From contig NVUY01000021.1 in NCBI GenBank assembly GCA_002733215.1, positions 1,175 to 47,696 of the forward strand: 46,522 nt of DNA, read 5' to 3'. Every line of letters starts with the position of its first letter. Position 1 is the stretch's first letter. Below, in pieces: positions 25,056-33,865 of the stretch. The DNA is from Sulfurovum sp. (lineage in GTDB: Bacteria > Campylobacterota > Campylobacteria > Campylobacterales > Sulfurovaceae). The notes below the pieces were generated by a model. That model saw only the letters and a list, made by a program, of their open reading frames with translations, was not told the origin of the DNA and made no database searches. A program made the position numbers and the translations under genes.

Positions 25056-26792
25056 ATGGTCAAACTCATTGAAATCATGCTTAAAGAAAATCTTATTACT
25101 AAAGATGCAATTTCTACATTAGTAAAAAGTCGACCTCCCAAGAAGATCTCTTTTGCGAACCTTTTAGCTGAAAATATGATCGATCTGCATACCGTAGAAA
25201 TATTTTTAGCTAAAAAAATTCGCCAAGGAGTGATAACCTTATCTCATCTTGAAAAGATAGAGGGTATAAATATTATTCCTATCATTGAAGAAGTAGCAAA
25301 AGTCTTGCATGTAGAGTATGTTGATCTGGATGAAGTTGAAATTGATATGAAACTCTTTTCCCGGCTTCCCTATCGGCAATTACTTAAGTTTAATATTATT
25401 CCCATAGAAGAAAATGATCTAAATGTGTTGATCGTTTTTGATGATCCGCTTGATATGGCAGCACAAGATGCGATACAGAGACTTTTCCCCCAAAAACCTA
25501 TAAGAATTGCTATCTCTAAGCCGCAGCAAATTCATCAGCATTTACAACGTTTGGAAATTAATGAAAGTATTAAAGGTTTAGTATCAGATATTCGTAAAGA
25601 TCTCAGTCAACAGGGGAGTACTGAAGAGACGGATGAATCACCGGCAGTATTAAAACTTATTGATATTATTATAAAATCAGCTATTTTCCTTGGAGCCAGT
25701 GATATCCATATTGAAGCAACAGAAAAAAGTTGTATTATTAGAGTGCGTGTGGATGGGATGTTGCGCCAAAGTTTCACTTTTGATAGAGATATATTTAATC
25801 CATTGGCATCACGGATGAAACTGCTTTCAAATTTGGACATCGCTGAAAAAAGAAAACCTCAGGATGGTAGATTTTCCACGACGGTATCAAAAAAAGATTT
25901 TGATTTCAGGGTTTCTACACTTCCTACTATTTTTGGTGAATCCATTGTTCTTCGTATTTTGGATAAATCCAAAGCGATGATCAAGCTAGAAGAAGCAGGT
26001 ATGAGTAAATTTTGTTATGACAGGTTTTCTGAGTCAATTAAAGTGCCGTATGGCATTGTTCTTGTTACGGGGCCTACGGGATCCGGTAAAACAACCACAC
26101 TGTATGGCGCACTGAATGCGATAAAAGATGTCAAAGACAAGATCATTACGGTTGAAGACCCTGTAGAATACCAAATGAACGGTCTGCAACAGGTACAGGT
26201 AAGAGCAAGTATCGGATTGAGTTTTGCAGATGCACTAAGATCGATATTGAGACAAGATCCCGATAAGATCATGATCGGGGAGATCAGAGATAAAGAAACA
26301 TTGCGTATTGCGATCCAGGCAGCCCTTACCGGGCACCTGGTACTTTCCACACTGCATACCAATGATGCCATCTCTGCCGTAACAAGGATCTTGGATATGG
26401 GGATAGAAGAGTATCTGGTGTCTGGTGCTTTGGTAGCCATACAGGCACAGAGACTGGTCCGTAAAATATGTACCTATTGTAAGAAAGAAACAGTATTGCC
26501 TGCAGAATTGTTAAAAGATATTAAACACTATCTTCCTGAAAATCCTGTTTTTTATGTAGGTGAAGGCTGTAAAGAGTGTGGACACAATGGGTATTCAGGA
26601 AGAGAGATGATCTCTGAAGTATTAACGATCTCTGAAACATTTTCACGTTTGATTGCCAAGAGTGCATCGAAAGAAGAGATGACTGAACAGGCGATGAAAG
26701 AAGGATTTATCAATATGTTTGAAGATGGTGTGCGCAAAGCACTAGAAGGTAAAACAACGATCGAAGAAATTTATAGAGTAGCGAGATTATAA
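25056..26792 (+). CDS. mshE: GspE/MshE/CtsE-type secretion ATPase
   Basis: Hexameric ATPase that powers pilus or pseudopilus assembly. The 578 residues have an N-terminal MshEN-like domain (about 1-165), Walker A GPTGSGKTT (339-347), the aspartate box with VEDPVEYQMNGLQQV, Walker B DPDKIMIGEIRD, the His box LSTLHTNDA, and a tetracysteine zinc motif (CTYC...CKEC) near residues 475-510. In V. cholerae the MshEN domain binds c-di-GMP; whether the binding residues are kept here needs alignment. GGGAG precedes the ATG after a 56-base gap that could hold a secondary promoter. Confidence 0.95.
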   Translation: MVKLIEIMLKENLITKDAISTLVKSRPPKKISFANLLAENMIDLHTVEIFLAKKIRQGVITLSHLEKIEGINIIPIIEEVAKVLHVEYVDLDEVEIDMKLFSRLPYRQLLKFNIIPIEENDLNVLIVFDDPLDMAAQDAIQRLFPQKPIRIAISKPQQIHQHLQRLEINESIKGLVSDIRKDLSQQGSTEETDESPAVLKLIDIIIKSAIFLGASDIHIEATEKSCIIRVRVDGMLRQSFTFDRDIFNPLASRMKLLSNLDIAEKRKPQDGRFSTTVSKKDFDFRVSTLPTIFGESIVLRILDKSKAMIKLEEAGMSKFCYDRFSESIKVPYGIVLVTGPTGSGKTTTLYGALNAIKDVKDKIITVEDPVEYQMNGLQQVQVRASIGLSFADALRSILRQDPDKIMIGEIRDKETLRIAIQAALTGHLVLSTLHTNDAISAVTRILDMGIEEYLVSGALVAIQAQRLVRKICTYCKKETVLPAELLKDIKHYLPENPVFYVGEGCKECGHNGYSGREMISEVLTISETFSRLIAKSASKEEMTEQAMKEGFINMFEDGVRKALEGKTTIEEIYRVARL

Positions 26793-26793
26793 T

Positions 26794-28038
26794 ATGAAAT
26801 ATTTTAATGTAACAATAATGGAAAAAGGTACAAGGCGACAAGAGACAGTGAAAGCTGCCAATAAAATGGCTGCGATCAAAGTTGCAAAGCAGAAGTCACC
26901 CATGGCTATGGTAATGAAAGCCATAGAAACATCAGCACCTCTTGAAGATACCCTGTCAGAACTATCTTCAAAACTCAGAAAATCATTCAAAAGTAAAATA
27001 CCTATTAATGATAAAATATCTACCATCAGGCAAATTGCTGTAATGACAGATGCCGGTATCCCCATTACGGATACATTGGAAGATGTGGCAGATAATACGG
27101 AGAATAAACAGTTAAAAGAGATATACAGTAAAATGAATAGCGATATCCTTGCAGGTAACAGTATGACAGATGCAATGGAGCCTTATACTGAACAGTTTGG
27201 ACATGTTGCACTTGCGATGACAAATCTTGGAGAAAGAACAGGTAATCTCTCGGAGTCTTATCATAAACTTGCAGATATGCTGGAGACGATCAGAGATAAT
27301 ACAGCAAAATTTAAAAAGGCCGTTAGGTCACCACTTATTACCTTGGCTGCCATGGGTATTGCTTTTACCATACTCATTATGGTCGTTGTGCCTAAATTTA
27401 AAGATATTTTTTCAAAATTTAAAACAGAACTTCCTCTCCCTACCCAAATATTGCTAAAGCTGGAGTGGGCATTTTCCAATTATGGGTTGTTGATTCTTAT
27501 GATATTGATCGGTGTTATCTTTGCTGTGAAATTCTTTTATAAAAATAATAAAGATTTCAAATATAAGATAGACAAGATGATGATCAGTCCCCATTTTTAT
27601 CTCATAAACAAAGCAATTTTTCTTTCTAGCATGCATAAATATAACTTGGTATTTGGTGAGCTCGTTAAGTCAGGTATCCCTGTTTCTGAAGCATTGGATA
27701 CTGCCGTGGGAATGGTTGACAATGCTGCGATCAAAGAGCAACTGTTGACGGTTAACGCCAATATCGGTCGGGGGATGAATTTGGCTGAAGCATTTAAACT
27801 TACGGGTCTTTATCAAAATATGCTTTTACAGATGATCAAAGCGGGTGAGGCCGGTGGTCAACTGGATGCCATGCTGGATAAGGTCACTAATTATTATGAT
27901 ATGGAGTTTCAGGATCTGATCGATAACCTTTCTGCCTATATTGAGCCTATTATGATGTTTTTTATTGCAGGATTGGTACTCTTGATGGCGCTTGGTATCT
28001 TTATGCCTATGTGGGATCTTGGTAAAGCAGTGAAGTAA
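26794..28038 (+). CDS. mshG: GspF/MshG/CtsF-type inner-membrane platform protein
   Basis: Polytopic platform protein that rotates or shifts with the ATPase. The 414 residues contain two copies of the T2SSF domain, each a cytoplasmic helical bundle plus membrane helices: the first at about 70-195 (IRQIAVMTDAGIPITDTLEDVA...AVRSPLITLAAMGIAFTILIMVVVPKF) and the second at about 275-410 (YNLVFGELVKSGIPVSEALDTAV...DLIDNLSAYIEPIMMFFIAGLVLLMALGIFMPMW). The N-terminal 60 residues are an extra small domain. It starts two bases after the ATPase stop and ends the operon. No pilin or prepilin peptidase gene is in the window. Confidence 0.94.
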   Translation: MKYFNVTIMEKGTRRQETVKAANKMAAIKVAKQKSPMAMVMKAIETSAPLEDTLSELSSKLRKSFKSKIPINDKISTIRQIAVMTDAGIPITDTLEDVADNTENKQLKEIYSKMNSDILAGNSMTDAMEPYTEQFGHVALAMTNLGERTGNLSESYHKLADMLETIRDNTAKFKKAVRSPLITLAAMGIAFTILIMVVVPKFKDIFSKFKTELPLPTQILLKLEWAFSNYGLLILMILIGVIFAVKFFYKNNKDFKYKIDKMMISPHFYLINKAIFLSSMHKYNLVFGELVKSGIPVSEALDTAVGMVDNAAIKEQLLTVNANIGRGMNLAEAFKLTGLYQNMLLQMIKAGEAGGQLDAMLDKVTNYYDMEFQDLIDNLSAYIEPIMMFFIAGLVLLMALGIFMPMWDLGKAVK

Positions 28039-28043
28039 AAGTT

Positions 28044-28072
28044 TGAGAAGTGAGAAGATTTTTTCTTCTCAA
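28044..28072. terminator. Bidirectional terminator candidate
   Basis: TTGAGAAG (28044-28051) pairs with CTTCTCAA (28065-28072) around a T-rich loop between the convergent mshG-like gene and kdsB; an alternative GAGAAG at 28052-28057 can pair with the same right arm. The run of T in the loop and the position between convergent stops fit a shared terminator. Confidence 0.55.
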
Positions 28073-28078
28073 TATTGA

Positions 28079-28798
28079 CTAGAGTCGATGATGTTTAATC
28101 GCTTTTTCCAGATCTTCGGGTGTATCTATGCCAAAACTTTCTGTATGGACTTCTATCATAGCGATATCGTATCCGTGATAGAGGGCTCTGAGTTGTTCTA
28201 GTTTTTCTATCTCTTCCAATGGTGCAGGCTCAAGCATACAAAAATCACGTAATGATCTTACGGTAAAGCCGTAAATACCCAAATGGCCTTTGTAGGTATC
28301 AAAGTGATGATCTCTGGGATAAGGCACTTTTGCTCTGGAAAAATAGAGTGCCACCTCTTCTGTATCTGTGACCACTTTGACTATGTTCGGGTCATCAGCC
28401 TCTGGATTGGAAATGGTTTTGTAACATGAATTCATCATGATACGTGCATTATCCTGATTTGCTTTTGTTAAATCATAGATGGCCTGTACTACATCGGTTT
28501 CTATAAAAGGTTCATCTCCCTGCACATTGATGATGATCTCGTTTTCAGCTAAATTCAATTTTTGTACCGCTTCATAGATACGGTCGGTACCACTTTGATG
28601 TTGTGTGGATGTCAGTACGGCTTGTATATCATGCCTGTTTGCTATATCGATCACGTCCTGGGAGTCTGTAGCAATGACGACCTTATCAATATTTTCAACA
28701 GCTTTGGCAGTTCTTACTACCATCGGCATCCCTCCAATATCTGCCAGGACTTTATTTGGGAAGCGGCTTGATCCTATACGCGCAGGAATGATGATCAT
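28079..28798 (-). CDS. kdsB: 3-deoxy-manno-octulosonate cytidylyltransferase
   Basis: Activates Kdo as CMP-Kdo for lipopolysaccharide core synthesis. The 239 residues begin MIIIPARIGSSRFPNKVLADIGGMPMV (nucleotide-binding loop), followed by VVIATDSQDV, the CTP/metal region INVQGDEPFIE, the AKVPYPRD segment, the GIYGFTV strand and a C-terminal GIDTPEDL motif. The length matches the family. It stands alone, divergent from hemH; AAAGGAT lies before its start. Confidence 0.96.
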   Translation of the reverse strand: MIIIPARIGSSRFPNKVLADIGGMPMVVRTAKAVENIDKVVIATDSQDVIDIANRHDIQAVLTSTQHQSGTDRIYEAVQKLNLAENEIIINVQGDEPFIETDVVQAIYDLTKANQDNARIMMNSCYKTISNPEADDPNIVKVVTDTEEVALYFSRAKVPYPRDHHFDTYKGHLGIYGFTVRSLRDFCMLEPAPLEEIEKLEQLRALYHGYDIAMIEVHTESFGIDTPEDLEKAIKHHRL

Positions 28799-28906
28799 GA
28801 TAAATCCTTTGTATTAATTGCTATAATTTTACACTCTCTATGCTAAAATACCAATAATTTAATAAAAAGCTAAACATAACTTAGTATTGAAGCGAATAGG
28901 ATAAAT

Positions 28907-29842
28907 ATGAAGCAAGCACTTTTTCTTCTCAATATGGGTGGACCAAATAGTATAGACGAGGTTGAACTTTTTTTACATAATATGTTTGCAGATAAAAATA
29001 TATTGACTATGGACCGTTATACACGTAAACTTGTTTCCCTTATTATTATTAATAAACGTCTTGAAGATGTTAAAAAAAATTATGGACTCTTAGGTGGTAA
29101 ATCTCCACTGCTTGGATTGACTGAAGATTTGATTATCAAACTGACACCTAAACTTGATATGCCCATTTATCCTGTGATGCGTTATGTTCCTCCTTTTGCG
29201 GATGAAGCACTGAAAGAGTGTCAGAAAAATGGCGTAGAGGAGCTTATATTGTTTCCTATGTACCCACAATACTCTTCTACAACCACATATTCGTCCGTAG
29301 AAGATGTTAAAACAAGATGTAAGGCACTCGGCTATAATCCGAGTATTATAGTTATAGCGCCCTATTATGATGATTATGACTATATTGAAGCTTCTTGTGA
29401 AAATATTTTGAAAGCGATGGAGGGGAAAGAGACTGAAACGTATGATTTACTACTTTCTGCCCATGGTTTACCTGTGAGTATTATTAAAGATGGAGACATT
29501 TATCAAAATCAGGTAGAAGGTAATGCATCAGCTATTAAAATATATTTGAAAGAACGCGGTATTGAATTCCACTCTATAAAACTTGTCTATCAGTCTAAAG
29601 TAGGAAGCTCTGCTTGGTTAGAACCCAACCTTGTAGATGTGTTACGTACGCCAAGACATCGGAAGGTAGTCATCTATCCTTTGGCATTTACTATAGACAA
29701 TTCAGAAACTGTATTTGAACTGGACATAGAGCATAGGGAGATTAGTGAAAAAATAAAGTATGAAGATTACATTCTTGCTTCATGTATGAATGACAGTGAT
29801 AAATTTGTGGACCTTATTGTCAATAGGGTAAATGCAGTTTAG
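28907..29842 (+). CDS. hemH: Ferrochelatase
   Basis: Inserts ferrous iron into protoporphyrin IX in the last step of haem synthesis. The 311 residues show FLLNMGGPNSIDEVELFLHNMFAD at the N terminus, VMRYVPPFADEAL, FPMYPQYSSTTTYSS, the active-site histidine in LLLSAHGLPVS and the conserved glutamate in TIDNSETVFELDIEH. No membrane tail is present. Its TAG stop overlaps the GTG start of the next gene by one base. TAAAATACC about 50 bases upstream may be the -10 region. Confidence 0.96.
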   Translation: MKQALFLLNMGGPNSIDEVELFLHNMFADKNILTMDRYTRKLVSLIIINKRLEDVKKNYGLLGGKSPLLGLTEDLIIKLTPKLDMPIYPVMRYVPPFADEALKECQKNGVEELILFPMYPQYSSTTTYSSVEDVKTRCKALGYNPSIIVIAPYYDDYDYIEASCENILKAMEGKETETYDLLLSAHGLPVSIIKDGDIYQNQVEGNASAIKIYLKERGIEFHSIKLVYQSKVGSSAWLEPNLVDVLRTPRHRKVVIYPLAFTIDNSETVFELDIEHREISEKIKYEDYILASCMNDSDKFVDLIVNRVNAV

Positions 29843-30393
29843 TGTTAACAATAGAAACTTCACATACTTATAGGACAGAAGTGAAACGGTCTAAGTTTAT
29901 CACATATCTTGTACCTATAGCTGAGTATGAAGGTTTACAGTCTAAACTTAAAAATGAACATCCTAAAGCGAATCATGTTGTCTATGCCTTACGTTATTTA
30001 AATGACTATGATCAGATTGTTGAAAATTCTTCGGATGACGGTGAGCCAAAAGGATGTGCGGGCGTACCGGCACTTAATGTTCTGCGGGGAGAAGAACTTA
30101 TCAATGTCGCTGTGCTTATAGTAAGGTATTTTGGCGGGATAAAGCTTGGTACCGGTGGTATGGCAAGAGCGTATGCGCTGGCTGTCAAAAATGTATTGGG
30201 CGAAGCTACACTTGTTCCTTATGAAAAAGAGACAGTATACATGTTCTCAACGCATTATAATGAGGTGGATAAAACACTTTATAAACTTAGACAATTGGGT
30301 CTTTCGAAGTTTGAACGTGATTTTGGTGTAGATAAAGTCGTTTGGAAATTGCGAGGTAGTGAAGATAAGATAGAAATATTTAAGAAATTGTAG
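29842..30393 (+). CDS. yigZ: YigZ/IMPACT-family protein (UPF0029)
   Basis: A 183-residue protein of the YigZ/IMPACT family, linked in eukaryotes to translational control and of uncertain role in bacteria. Visible signature: VYALRYLNDYDQIVENSSDDGEPKG, AGVPALNVLRG, and VLIVRYFGGIKLGTGGMARAYALAVKNVL. The C-terminal ferredoxin-like half is degenerate. It starts with GTG overlapping the hemH TAG, so it is coupled to hemH. Its own TAG stop is the first bases of the GTAGGGT palindrome at 30390-30419. Confidence 0.9.
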   Translation: MLTIETSHTYRTEVKRSKFITYLVPIAEYEGLQSKLKNEHPKANHVVYALRYLNDYDQIVENSSDDGEPKGCAGVPALNVLRGEELINVAVLIVRYFGGIKLGTGGMARAYALAVKNVLGEATLVPYEKETVYMFSTHYNEVDKTLYKLRQLGLSKFERDFGVDKVVWKLRGSEDKIEIFKKL

Positions 30394-30419
30394 GGTGTTG
30401 TGAGGACACAACACCTTAC
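30390..30419. repeat. GTAGGGT-family palindrome
   Basis: GTAGGGTGTTGTG, loop AGGA, and CACAACACCTTAC form a 13-bp stem with one mismatch between the convergent yigZ and glnB genes. The first 19 bases or so are identical to the start of the element at 34711. The yigZ stop TAG is inside it. Probably serves as a bidirectional terminator, without a U-tract. Confidence 0.75.
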
Positions 30420-30422
30420 GGC

Positions 30423-30890
<468 letters not shown>

Positions 30891-32198
30891 TTATAAATTC
30901 AGTTCTTTTTCACCATGAATGGACTCATCAAGACCTTTGTATTCATCTTCTTCTGAAACTCTAGCACCACCCGTAAGTGCTGATGCCACATAGTATACTA
31001 TAACAGTTCCTACAAGTGTCCATGCTCCAACGATAAGAACAGACTCAATCTGAACCCAAAATTGTCCCATTCTGTCTCCAGATTCTTTAAGTGGACCATC
31101 CCATAATAAGTCTTTGTCGTCAAGGGCAAAGAAAGCAACTGCCAATGCACCCCATAGACCAGCTAAAAAGTGAATACCAAATGCATCAAGAGAATCATCA
31201 TAACCAAGTATCTTTTTAAGCTTAACAACACCAAAGAAGGCAAATATTGAACCAACTATACCGATGATTAATGCACCAGATACATCAACAAAACCAGCTG
31301 CAGGCGTGATGGCAACTAGACCTGCGATGATTCCTGATGCAATACCAAGAAGTGTAGGCTTTTTGTATACTATCCATTCTAAAAGCATCCATGCAACTGC
31401 ACCTGCAGCTGTAGCGACGGTTGTGGTAAGCACGGCAAGACCAGCAATGGCATTTGCACCAAATGCAGAACCACCATTAAATCCATACCAACCGAACCAT
31501 AGTAAAGCTGCACCTGCAGCTGTAAGCATGATAGAGAAAGGCTTCATCGCAGTTTTGTTAAATCCTGCTCTTTTACCAATGAGAATAGCTAAGATAAGGC
31601 CTGCTAAACCACCATTCATATGTACAACAGTACCACCTGCAAAATCAAGTGCACCAGCATCAAAAAGGTAAGCACCATCTCCACCCCATACCATGTGTGT
31701 AATAGGAGCATATACTACAAGTCCCCATAGAACAACAATGACCATCCATGTAGAAAATTTCATACGTCCGATAACAGAACCAGAAGCTATGGCAATAGTA
31801 ATCGCGGCAAATGTACCTTGGAATGCAACAAATACATACGTAGGGTATGTACCAGATAAGTCAGTCCATTTGATACCATCAAGTAGCACATGATTAAAGC
31901 CACCAAATACATTTTGAAGCATTGCACTTTCGTTTGTGCCAAAGGCTATAGAATAACCCGCCACAATCCATACTAAGAATGCAACAACAAATGCACCCAT
32001 AACCATAGCATAAGTGTTAAGTACATTTTTGCTTCTTGTCATACCGCCATAAAACAATGCTAAACCTACTGGTGTCATAAGTAATACGAGTGCTGTAGAC
32101 ATCATCATCCATGCAGTGTCTCCCGAGTCTAATTTATCTTCTGCGAAAGCAAAGATAGGCAAGAACAACGCCATAAGAGCTGAAAGTTTTAATTTCAT
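30891..32198 (-). CDS. amtB: Ammonium transporter
   Basis: Trimeric ammonium channel. From ATG 32198 (AAAGGA upstream) it has 435 residues: a signal sequence (MKLKLSALMALFLPIFAFA) and 11 membrane helices. The pore twin histidines are in TVVHMNGGLAGL and DAFGIHFLAGLWG, and the ALFYGGMTRSKNVLN and WFGWYGFNGGSAF helices are typical. The frame is open to 32240 but that start would add residues before the signal. Its promoter appears to carry the nitrogen palindrome at 32268-32284 with a -10 at 32231-32236. PII follows in the same direction. Confidence 0.96.
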   Translation of the reverse strand: MKLKLSALMALFLPIFAFAEDKLDSGDTAWMMMSTALVLLMTPVGLALFYGGMTRSKNVLNTYAMVMGAFVVAFLVWIVAGYSIAFGTNESAMLQNVFGGFNHVLLDGIKWTDLSGTYPTYVFVAFQGTFAAITIAIASGSVIGRMKFSTWMVIVVLWGLVVYAPITHMVWGGDGAYLFDAGALDFAGGTVVHMNGGLAGLILAILIGKRAGFNKTAMKPFSIMLTAAGAALLWFGWYGFNGGSAFGANAIAGLAVLTTTVATAAGAVAWMLLEWIVYKKPTLLGIASGIIAGLVAITPAAGFVDVSGALIIGIVGSIFAFFGVVKLKKILGYDDSLDAFGIHFLAGLWGALAVAFFALDDKDLLWDGPLKESGDRMGQFWVQIESVLIVGAWTLVGTVIVYYVASALTGGARVSEEDEYKGLDESIHGEKELNL

Positions 32199-32230
32199 GC
32201 TGATTCCTTTAATATTAATTTTACAGGCAA

Positions 32231-32284
32231 ATTCTAACATGGTTTAGCGTATTTTATAGCGATGAAGTGATTAATTTTTAAGCA
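32231..32284 (-). promoter_or_regulatory. amtB promoter with nitrogen palindrome
   Basis: On the minus strand TGCTTAAAAATTAATCA (32268-32284) matches TGATTAA-N3-TTAATCA with one mismatch. TAGAAT, with TG one base upstream (extended -10), occupies 32236 down to 32231. Palindrome centre to first base of the hexamer is 40 bases, the same as at nirA and narK2. Confidence 0.65.
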
Positions 32285-32295
32285 ATAAAAAACAA

Positions 32296-32997
32296 TTACT
32301 GTATGAGGGGAATTTCAAGTTTAATGGCATGTTCATTGAGAATACACTTTATTTGACTTTCAGAAGCGAGTGTACGTATCACATCATCTGTATCTGCGTA
32401 GCGCCCGTTGGCATGTATGGCAAGTTGAACGATAGCTTCTTTTTTATTTTCTATTATAACGTGTTGACCAACGAGAAGTTTGAGAGAAATGTCGATAGAG
32501 TCTGAAGCCCTGAAGGTATCAAATGTTTTTCTTAGAAGTTTGGAAAAATTATTCTGGTTCAGTTTAAATGGTGGCAGATCCTGATCGGTCAAGAGTTGAA
32601 GAGGATTTGTATTTTTTGTTCTGAAAAGTGCTATGTTGGCTTCAAGCAGGATGTTGATATCTGTGACAATAAGTTTGTCAGTTTCTATTTTTCGTGTTGG
32701 TTTAATACGGGGGGTATTGTACAAACGCAGTGAGATCTGTTCTTCATTTTCATACCCGATTGTGATTGCATGAAAGATAAATGAATCATAGTTCAGTGCA
32801 AGTGAGGTTGTTTTGTAGCCAAAACTTTGAGGTGCATAGGATAATGCAATATCATAAAGTTCTTTTTTTGAGACATATCCAAATAAAATTTCTGCAGCAT
32901 TATTGAGGTAGAGTATTTTTCCCTGAGCACTAAAGAGTATGAAAGGATTGTTATCCCATTCTATAAACGCTTGAAAATCAATCGATTCTGTGTTCAT
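32296..32997 (-). CDS. PAS-domain protein, putative degenerate NtrB-like partner
   Basis: A 233-residue soluble protein. The N-terminal 95 residues form a PAS domain (NNPFILFSAQGKILYLNNAAEILFGYVSKKEL). The rest contains a helical stretch (about 140-170, LNQNNFSKLLRKTFDTFRASDSIDISLKLLVGQHVIIENKKEAIVQLAIHANGR) that may be a relic of a kinase dimerisation/ATPase fold, but no H, N, D or G boxes are visible, so autophosphorylation is unlikely. Its start overlaps the end of the Fis-type regulator gene by 20 bases, so the two proteins are made together and probably interact. It lies upstream of amtB, suggesting a role in nitrogen sensing. The link is inferred. Confidence 0.7.
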   Translation of the reverse strand: MNTESIDFQAFIEWDNNPFILFSAQGKILYLNNAAEILFGYVSKKELYDIALSYAPQSFGYKTTSLALNYDSFIFHAITIGYENEEQISLRLYNTPRIKPTRKIETDKLIVTDINILLEANIALFRTKNTNPLQLLTDQDLPPFKLNQNNFSKLLRKTFDTFRASDSIDISLKLLVGQHVIIENKKEAIVQLAIHANGRYADTDDVIRTLASESQIKCILNEHAIKLEIPLIQ

Positions 32998-33712
32998 GTA
33001 TTTTCTTTCTGAGAGTGTTTCTGTTGATACCCAGCACCCGTGAGAGTTGCAGCTGCGAAGAAAATTTTTTAAGACCAGCTTCTATGAGAGGTATTTCATA
33101 TAAAGCAAGATGTTCCCTATATCCGTCATTACCATCAAGGTTTTTGAGTAGATAGTGGTAGAGCACTCTTTTGATATCTTTATCATCCATGGAGTGCTTC
33201 ACAAGATGTAAAAAGATAGACTTTTTAAGACTTTTACTGTTTTTGCTTAGATTTAAATGTATCTCATCAGACTCAAATGTATTGTCTTCTATCATTAAAG
33301 TGGAGCGTGCTTCTTTGAGATAAAGATCTTTCAGATACGTTACATCTCCGGGACGTTCCTGGAGTGAAGGCATACTGTAGATAAAAGCAAAAAGTTCATC
33401 AATGAGTGCCGGGTTACCCATATAGTTTGCAGTGGCAATGATACGTTTATTTGTAAAATCAAGGCTGCTGTGATTGTTGAGCTTTTCAAAATCTGTGATG
33501 ATAAGTTCATCATGCTTTTCAAGTGCATTTTCCACTTCCTGCTGATCAAAACCTGAGACTAAAAGTACATTGGGAAACAGATAGCGTGCAAGCGACTTTT
33601 TCCCTGTATGTGCTTCTCCTATGATGATAGAGGAGATATAAAGTGTTTTTGTGAGATTAAAACTCTTGATGATATGCTGTATTTTGTCTGATGTGGTGAA
33701 AAATGTTTCCAT
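32978..33712 (-). CDS. Compact NtrC-like regulator lacking GAFTGA, Fis-type DNA-binding domain
   Basis: A 244-residue protein that reads as a shrunken enhancer-binding protein. It has a Walker A-like GEAHTGKKS (32-40), a Walker B-like LIITDFEKL (70-78), a sensor I-like KRIIATANY (89-97) and LQERPGDVTYL (117-127), which corresponds to the LRERxxDI motif of sigma-54 activators. It ends in a Fis-type helix-turn-helix (about 207-240, LIEAGLKKF...LSRVLGINRNTLRKKI). Only 29 residues separate the A and B motifs, so the sigma-54-contacting GAFTGA loop is absent, and there is no receiver domain. A perfect 8-bp-arm palindrome lies 15 bases upstream of its start. It probably controls the neighbouring nitrogen genes at sigma-70 promoters. 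Confidence 0.75.
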   Translation of the reverse strand: METFFTTSDKIQHIIKSFNLTKTLYISSIIIGEAHTGKKSLARYLFPNVLLVSGFDQQEVENALEKHDELIITDFEKLNNHSSLDFTNKRIIATANYMGNPALIDELFAFIYSMPSLQERPGDVTYLKDLYLKEARSTLMIEDNTFESDEIHLNLSKNSKSLKKSIFLHLVKHSMDDKDIKRVLYHYLLKNLDGNDGYREHLALYEIPLIEAGLKKFSSQLQLSRVLGINRNTLRKKIHEHRID

Positions 33713-33726
33713 AGTTCTCTTTTTTT

Positions 33727-33745
33727 ATGATTAATAATTAATCAT
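33727..33745. promoter_or_regulatory. Perfect nitrogen palindrome upstream of the compact regulator
   Basis: ATGATTAATAATTAATCAT: 8-bp arms with a three-base centre, between the divergent regulator gene and the DUF234 gene. It is the best copy of the motif found at amtB, nirA, narK1 and narK2. It lies only 15 bases before the regulator ATG, so here it would sit on or after the transcription start, as expected for self-repression. Confidence 0.65.
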
Positions 33746-33865
33746 ACCATAGATATATTAAAAAATTTATGCTTAAATGTTATTTATGTTAAAATTATTA
33801 TACATAAATTATAAAGGTACTACATCAAAGCATCATTTCAAAGGTTTTACCAACATTTTTCTTAT

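Noticed and set aside
31264..31671. 135-residue plus-strand ORF opposite amtB
   Set aside because: It is the antisense shadow of a well-supported ammonium transporter and has no ribosome binding site or recognisable domain.
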